Source of the DNA: Fasciolopsis buskii
Taxonomy: Eukaryota > Platyhelminthes > Trematoda > Plagiorchiida > Fasciolidae
Assembly: GCA_008360955.1 (NCBI GenBank)
Contig: LUCM01007681.1
Coordinates: 124,001-188,000, forward strand
DNA: 64,000 bases
Direction: 5' to 3'
Shown: positions 61,201-64,000 of the stretch, one piece after another
How the letters are laid out: each line of letters opens with the position of its first letter
Position numbering within the stretch: the stretch's first letter is position 1
Translations under genes and position numbers: made by a program
The notes under the pieces: generated by a model
Told to the model about the DNA's origin: nothing
The model's database searches: none
Seen by the model: only the letters and a program-made list of their open reading frames with translations

Positions 61201-63266
61201 AACATACTGACATCGATGGTAAGTGAATGGCGGTTACACCATAAATTATCATACTGTCATAATCGGTCGTGCACGCGGCTGTAAGACATCGGCAGATGGG
61301 CACCTAATACGACGACCACTAATGGAACTATCTGCATTCGTCTGTGCGTGCAAATCCGGGACAAGGAAACCTCTCATTTTTTCTGTCTACTGGAACTACT
61401 ATTATGATGTCCTCGATAAGCTGTGCAGATAAACCTATCACACTTCATTGAATATGGATCGGTTAGCAGTTAACGAATAACGCTTCGTCTGATATTGTTA
61501 GACATTGGCATTTGAGGAATTGGCCATTGGTAAAGAGAAAAAGAAAACCATTCCGGTCTCTGAAAATTTTCCTACCCAATAATCTGCAACTGCTCTAGTA
61601 TCAAGCATTCGGCAACTTAAGCCCTCCAACGACAACGGCGTTGGTCATCTCCGAAAATCAGATATGTTACATGCTTCTATTTTTGATTTTCGTTGTTATC
61701 AGCAAACATCCCGAAATATCTTTTTGCCAATTCAACAGACGTAAAGTGGGTAACAGTCTACCTAAAAGAAACTGTCGTCGAAGTGACAGTTACGTTGCTT
61801 CCATCGAACAAGACCGCGAGAAATCGTTATTTCTGGAAGGGAAACGGAATGCCGTGCGAAACATGAAGCAGCTAGCTCAGAGGAAACTTCGCGACAGCGA
61901 TAAGCATGAACGCATATTAGATTTGTGTACTTGTCATACGTAGACATAAATCATGAATTAGTTGGGGATATCTTACCATTCAGCAATTTCAAACCACTAG
62001 ATATTGGCAGCTGTCAACCAGTTGCTTGACCAGCAAAACGAGGTCGGGAAAAGAATGCATACAGGCACTCAGCCTGTCATAAGCTTTTAAACGTGAGGGC
62101 TAATTCGAAGTTAATAGTGACTAAGAAGCGAGACGGAACTGGAAAATATGGCAGAGAAGAAGCCAGTGTAGTGGGTTCCTAATTTAATTGCATAAACATT
62201 CGCGGAAGTCGTGGATTACAAACTTCTGAATATCATCTGTGCAGTAATATATCAAACCCCCTTAAGATCCAAGTCATATTGGACATGAGGCCAAAAGACA
62301 GATCTTCAAAATTTGTGGAGTTTTGCTACCAAGGAACAGTTTGCAATGTTTGTGTGGCCATACACATTTAATATCTTAGTCTTCTCTGTCCGACATGGTT
62401 AGACCTTGTGTCGATTCAAATGGTCAACAGATTTTTGGTAACAACTAAATGAATGCCGTTGGACTGATACGTTCAGGCCTGTTTGCAGTTGTTAATAAGA
62501 ATTGTGAATATTAGGTAACTGATGAGTACTCTACTAAACATTGGCTGCGTAATTGGCCAATATACTCTGTTTAACTTTCAATAGCCACCATAAGAATTAG
62601 TGTAATTTTACAGGCATTCGTTAAAATCTCAATTAAAAACAGATTTGACCATCGCGCTCCAATTACAGATAATCTTGGTCCTCATTCTTCCGCTTTATGC
62701 AACTGCCTAGAGATGGTAGTCACAATAGTGAGTCGTATTTTCCCACTTCAAAATTCCCATTCGGAGTCCTTTTCATGCGTACATGCAAACACATGAGCAT
62801 AACAAATTGTTTAGAACTAGCATGCCTATTGTCATATAAAATTTTAATCATAAAACTAGTTTGTTGGAATCAGTGCAAATTCAAGTATACTAAGGTTTAT
62901 GCTATCAGTTTAGCGGACAGGGACAGAGCATAGAGGGGGATTTACGTCGCATGCAGTCCAAAAAACAGTGTGCTTTGTAAAACGGATTTGAATCATTCAG
63001 AGGATTCCTGAATGATTGAAATCTGTTGGATTTTATTCCATGCAAAATGTTTTGCCGAGTTCGGTTTGTTTATGAAAGTGATCAGCCAACAAATTTATCC
63101 GAGATAAATCACACATTTGTATTGGGTGTGAAATCTTTTGTTTGTCAGATGTTGATGACATTCGAATAGGACCGGTTGGCACCCTGGGCACTGGTGAACT
63201 ACGTGAAGGATTCAACGTGGAATACCACTGTACAGCTAACACAAATCCCCCGAATGCTGTTTATCG
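27863..63266 (+). CDS. Nephrin/Kirrel-like immunoglobulin cell-adhesion receptor, 5' part (gene-level entry)
   Basis: Five exons join to one open frame of 466 codons plus 2 nt, and the gene continues past the right edge. Exons: 27863-28205, 52483-52626, 55028-55685, 58848-58984, 63149-63266. All introns are GT-AG, in phases 1, 1, 2 and 1, with the fifth donor in phase 2. Domains: signal peptide (about 1-27), Ig1 (C58, W86, DEATFIC with C134), insert 166-273, Ig2 (C287, W300, C404), start of Ig3 (C455). The Ig1 pattern VQWxxDGFG, then VYDLxISDVQLEDEA and a closing VIPP, is typical of the nephrin / Kirrel family, type I membrane proteins that recognise each other between cells (myoblast fusion, filtration slits, axon sorting). 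Which of the two subfamilies this is cannot be settled without the downstream Ig, transmembrane and cytoplasmic exons. Confidence 0.85.
30393..30862 (-). other. Minus-strand stretch with several splice-like signals, possible mini-exons
   Basis: On the minus strand a perfect donor AAG|GTAAGT closes an open stretch at 30740, and a pyrimidine-tract acceptor CATCAG follows 62 bp later (30678). Further on, a 46-nt segment (30474-30429) is bounded by TTCAG and GTAAGT. A 35-bp gap ending ATTCAG then leads into another open stretch from 30393 downward. The 46-nt segment joins the last stretch in phase 2 without a stop, but the first pair does not join in any frame I tried. No domain is recognised. 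This may be a nested antisense gene with very short introns, a decayed gene, or chance. Confidence 0.2.
30562..30577. promoter_or_regulatory. Perfect 16-bp palindrome containing AACCGGTT
   Basis: TGAAAACCGGTTTTCA is its own reverse complement. AACCGGTT matches the consensus bound by Grainyhead/CP2 transcription factors, which control epithelial genes in animals. A shorter one recurs at 47391-47402 in the same intron. Binding is inference. Confidence 0.25.
35961..36105 (+). mobile_element. SINE family A, full-length copy
   Basis: The head GGTGGCTAAGCGGATAAG (A-box-like) is followed by GCGTTTGGACGTGAAGATC and a decayed B box (AATCGAATCC). The body (GGCCACGGCCCACTTCCTGA) and the tail (ACAAAGTAAGTAAAAGATAAA, 36078-36100) come next. 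Order and spacing match the copies at 23.5 and 44.2 kb. It lies inside intron 1 in the same orientation as the host gene. Confidence 0.75.
37281..37314. repeat. Imperfect TG repeat
   Basis: Two short runs of TG dinucleotides are separated by TATGTGCATGGGCT. On the opposite strand this makes a run of (CA/CT)n inside a spurious ORF. Confidence 0.7.
40085..40190 (-). mobile_element. tRNA-like remnant, possible SINE
   Basis: On the minus strand a stretch reading GTACTTGGATGACACTG, then CTTGTTAAAGTC and GGTTCAATTCC, resembles A and B boxes at tRNA spacing. The flanking sequence does not match families A-C in this window. It may be a fourth family or a coincidence. Confidence 0.3.
42165..42194. 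other. Short perfect inverted repeat
   Basis: AAATTGTAC at 42165-42173 is repeated inverted as GTACAATTT at 42186-42194, a 9-bp stem with a 12-nt loop. No function is evident. Confidence 0.45.
44110..44286 (+). mobile_element. SINE family A, best-preserved copy
   Basis: GGTGGCCAAGCGGTTAAG resembles the A-box region of tRNA-Ser/Leu. GCGTTTGGACGTCAAGGTC follows, then a clean B box GGGTTCGAATC. The body contains GCCCTCTGCTGGCCGCGAC and the tail ends in a repeated AAAGATAAAAGATAAA. The predicted acceptor arms do not pair, so this is a SINE and not a functional tRNA gene. It sits in intron 1 in sense orientation, and the RNA polymerase III boxes are intact enough for transcription to be possible (inference). 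Confidence 0.8.
47391..47402. promoter_or_regulatory. 12-bp palindrome containing AACCGGTT
   Basis: AAAACCGGTTTT is perfectly self-complementary and shares its core with the palindrome at 30562-30577. Both lie in intron 1. A Grainyhead-type site is one reading; chance is the other. Confidence 0.2.
48556..48800 (+). mobile_element. Dispersed repeat, family C, copy 1
   Basis: About 240 bp match 59963-60205 in the same orientation. The longest shared run is around AACCATTGATCGT and GTGAAATGTCCGAACATCAT. The downstream half contains GTGATTCATCTGATAGAGT at the place of the tRNA A box seen in the second copy, and TCGCACCTCGTTGAAGAC at the place of its B box and following body. The 135-codon minus-strand ORF over it resembles the minus-strand ORF of the other copy only because the DNA is repeated. 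Confidence 0.7.
52483..52626 (+). CDS. Exon 2: second half of Ig1
   Basis: The exon begins after TTGTTTTAG and encodes VYDLVISDVQLEDEATFICQ, the F-strand signature of an Ig domain (D-x-A-x-F-x-C, with C134 pairing with C58 of exon 1). It closes with PVHLNVV. It ends after the first base of codon 163 at GTGAGT. Joining to exon 3 gives NVV-I-PPNS, the usual end of the first Ig domain in this family. The two flanking introns are both phase 1, so the exon is symmetric (144 nt, 48 codons) and could be skipped without shifting the frame. Confidence 0.85.
52627..55027 (+). other. Intron 2 of the Ig gene (2.4 kb)
   Basis: GTGAGT to TTTTCAG, phase 1. I see no repeat copy, no RNA gene and no second exon in it. 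A 74-codon minus-strand ORF (52893-53117) has no recognisable content. Confidence 0.75.
55028..55685 (+). CDS. Exon 3: low-complexity insert and first part of Ig2
   Basis: This is the largest exon, 658 nt. After IPP it encodes 108 residues (166-273) rich in Ser, Thr, Asn, Pro and His, with N-glycosylation sequons at N196/N197, N221 and N245. Ig2 then starts: ENEQLVLQC with C287 and RIAWYLAG with W300. A second insert (309-382), with two extra cysteines and acidic stretches, precedes the rest of Ig2 in exon 4. The exon ends in phase 2 at t|GTAAGC; reading through would stop at once (TAA). Typical nephrin/Kirrel proteins have only a few residues between Ig1 and Ig2, so the inserts are unusual. 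Confidence 0.85.
56440..56565 (+). mobile_element. tRNA-derived repeat, probably family C
   Basis: GTAACCCATCTGGCACAAC stands at the A-box position. A clean B box GGTTCGAATCC lies at 56533-56543, followed by CTCCGAGGTGGAAGAC. The same post-B-box block (GAGGT.GAAG) follows the B box of the 60-kb copy of family C, so I assign it to that family with moderate confidence. The upstream part is diverged. Confidence 0.5.
57600..57704 (+). ncRNA. Intronic 105-nt imperfect hairpin, candidate small-RNA precursor
   Basis: The ends are perfect 13-bp inverted repeats: TGAGCTTGGAATT at 57600-57612 and AATTCCAAGCTCA at 57692-57704. Moving inward, further helices pair GGA with TCC, GCAAA with TTTGC, TTTTATCA with TGATGAAA (one G-U), TCCG with CGGA and GTG with CAC. 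They are separated by small bulges, for about 36 base pairs around a loop of some 20 nt. This shape fits an animal pre-miRNA-like hairpin or a very small fold-back element. It lies in intron 3 on the sense strand. Expression is unknown. Confidence 0.4.
58180..58310 (-). mobile_element. SINE-like repeat, family B, copy with tRNA-like head
   Basis: On the minus strand the copy starts GGTGGCATAATGGCTAAGG (A-box-like) and continues GTTCGTCTCAGAATCGTGC. A B-box-like CGGGTTCGCTC follows, then the body TACTGTTGATGATTCCCAGC and AAGGATGAAACAG, shared with 18.3 kb. Copies 40 kb apart with the same body and a pol III head mark a short interspersed element. Confidence 0.6.
58848..58984 (+). CDS. Exon 4: end of Ig2
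   Basis: The exon begins after CTCCTTTCAG. Its first base completes the phase-2 codon left by exon 3 (L382), giving NSL-TISTSILRL. The frame RLIVHKSHRRQQVRCQIANANEF (written here only in part by its key residue C404) supplies the F strand and second cysteine of Ig2, followed by the linker TVSAVIEPL. It ends after one base of codon 428 at a perfect GTAAGT. In place of the usual D-x-G/A-x-Y-x-C it has SHRRQQVRC, as in C2-type Ig domains of this family where the tyrosine is replaced. The surrounding 106-codon ORF is mostly intron read-through. Confidence 0.82.
59025..59093 (+). ncRNA. Intronic 69-nt hairpin next to the exon-4 donor, candidate small-RNA precursor
   Basis: GAAACGAACTATA at 59032-59044 pairs perfectly with TATAGTTCGTTTC at 59078-59090. 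The stem extends outward by ATG/CAT across a 4-nt bulge and inward by TTGTC/GGCAA, for about 21 bp in total. Size and shape resemble a pre-miRNA. It begins 40 bp after the exon-4 splice donor, so it could instead influence splicing of exon 4. Neither role is shown by the sequence. Confidence 0.35.
59963..60205 (+). mobile_element. Dispersed repeat, family C, copy 2 with tRNA-like promoter
   Basis: This copy is homologous to 48556-48800. Inside it, TGGTTCATCTGG (60099-60110) fits an A box and GTTCAAATCC (60144-60153) a B box, at tRNA-like spacing, followed by TGCAGAGGTCGAAGC. Homology begins more than 100 bp upstream of the A box, so the mobile unit may be composite or part of a longer element. 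The 86-codon minus-strand ORF across it is a shadow of the repeat. Confidence 0.7.
63149..63266 (+). CDS. Exon 5: start of Ig3
   Basis: The exon begins after TTTTGTTTGTCAG and completes codon 428 (Y) in phase 1, giving EPLY-VDDIRIGPVG. It encodes the B strand of a third Ig domain, GFNVEYHCTANTNPP, with C455, and stops in phase 2 at cg|GTAAGT just where an Arg-Trp would be expected. In this family the third domain commonly has the form C-x-A-x-x-N-P-P followed by Y-x-W. The next exon, carrying the domain's tryptophan, is outside the window or not recognised in the last 730 bp. Confidence 0.82.
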
Positions 63267-64000
63267 GTAAGTTTAATTATGAGCAAAATGTTCACGCTAA
63301 CGAAGCTGATTGCTACTATTGTGAGAGTTGACGTTATGTTCGATATATTTTATATATCATGAACATGCGATTACAGATTTTGACTTCAGGTGGGAGAGTG
63401 AATTTTAGCCCAGCATTTACACTTAACGCTTCAGTTCACTCGGGGGAAATTTGTACCCAACTGACTCAAGGAACCTTGACGCAGTGTCTTGGAGGCATAT
63501 TTAATTGGGTGTTATAAATTTACGCTACGAGCTGATGCCAAAACTACATGATCCGGTGACTTTCTACAAAAAGTCATACTGAAGCATTGAATGGGCATGT
63601 CCGACAAATAGAACTGGCTGTCAAACTCCTTTATTATCCAGTGAGTGACGGACGGATCAAAAATCCGATGGATTAAAAAAGGACCAGATTTTCGGAATCA
63701 AACTTAGCCGCAGTTCAGAGGCACGTTGAGAATGATCTGATTTTCATGTCAGGCTTAGAGGAGATCCGCGGCGTTCTTCGTAATGAAGACCCAATAAGAG
63801 TAAATGCATTGGAACCACTGAAGGCAGTCTGTCGAAGAGGCTTGACTCAAAAAAAGACATTCATATCACTTCAGTGCAACAGATGTACGAGATTGGAGCT
63901 GGGAAGCCAAAATCCAATTGGTGGCTGTTGCTTAAACAAAACGGGGATAAAATTACGATCGACAAGAAGACTGAAGCTTCCCGGTAGAGGGATACTTATA
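63267..64000 (+). other. Start of intron 5 of the Ig gene
   Basis: It begins GTAAGT and runs to the window edge. I see no continuation exon with an Ig tryptophan or second cysteine in it, and no repeat copy from families A-C. Confidence 0.6.

Larger units (their letters stand above)
58985..63148 (+). other. Intron 4 of the Ig gene (4.2 kb)
   Basis: GTAAGT to GTTTGTCAG, phase 1. It contains a 69-nt hairpin just downstream of the donor (59025-59093) and family-C copy 2 (59963-60205). A 100-codon plus-strand ORF at 61641-61943 has a hydrophobic start and a charged remainder but no recognisable domain. Confidence 0.75.

Noticed and set aside
61641..61943. 100-codon plus-strand ORF in intron 4 with hydrophobic start and charged remainder
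   Set aside because: It has no Ig features and no recognisable domain, and the exon 4 to exon 5 join is in phase without it. Kept only as an unsupported ORF.

Overview
The window is animal nuclear DNA and not prokaryotic. It is AT-rich, has no long ORFs and no operon-like packing, and contains a multi-exon immunoglobulin-superfamily gene with kilobase-scale introns and GT-AG junctions. It also carries several tRNA-derived SINE families. The best guess is a large, repeat-rich invertebrate genome such as a parasitic flatworm. The species assignment is inference and cannot be proven from this sequence.

Layout. 1-6.5 kb: no recognisable gene. 6.5-13.8 kb: a giant inverted repeat, with two 2,636-bp arms (6543-9178 and 11199-13834) around a unique 2,020-bp spacer. 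The arms align without a single gap and are almost identical. 13.8-27.5 kb: no convincing gene, but dispersed SINE copies at about 18.3, 22.4 and 23.5 kb and a GC-richer block at 24.4-25.1 kb. 27.5-27.6 kb: a promoter-like patch with an E-box, three CCAAT boxes and two hairpins. 27.86 kb to beyond the right edge: one plus-strand gene.

The gene. Five exons (27863-28205, 52483-52626, 55028-55685, 58848-58984, 63149-63266) join with matching splice phases. They give 466 codons plus 2 nt of an open N-terminal region: signal peptide, Ig1, a 108-residue low-complexity insert, Ig2 split by a further 74 residues, and the start of Ig3. The Ig1 signature resembles the nephrin / Kirrel (NEPH; Drosophila sns/hibris and kirre/roughest) family of cell-recognition proteins. 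The first intron is 24.3 kb and holds most of the remaining sequence.

Within the introns there are more SINE copies and two imperfect hairpins (57600-57704 and 59025-59093) that look like possible small-RNA precursors or fold-back elements. A short minus-strand stretch at 30.4-30.9 kb has several splice-like signals. The giant near-perfect inverted repeat and the reconstructed five-exon Ig gene are the most solid results. The hairpins and minus-strand signals are hypotheses.
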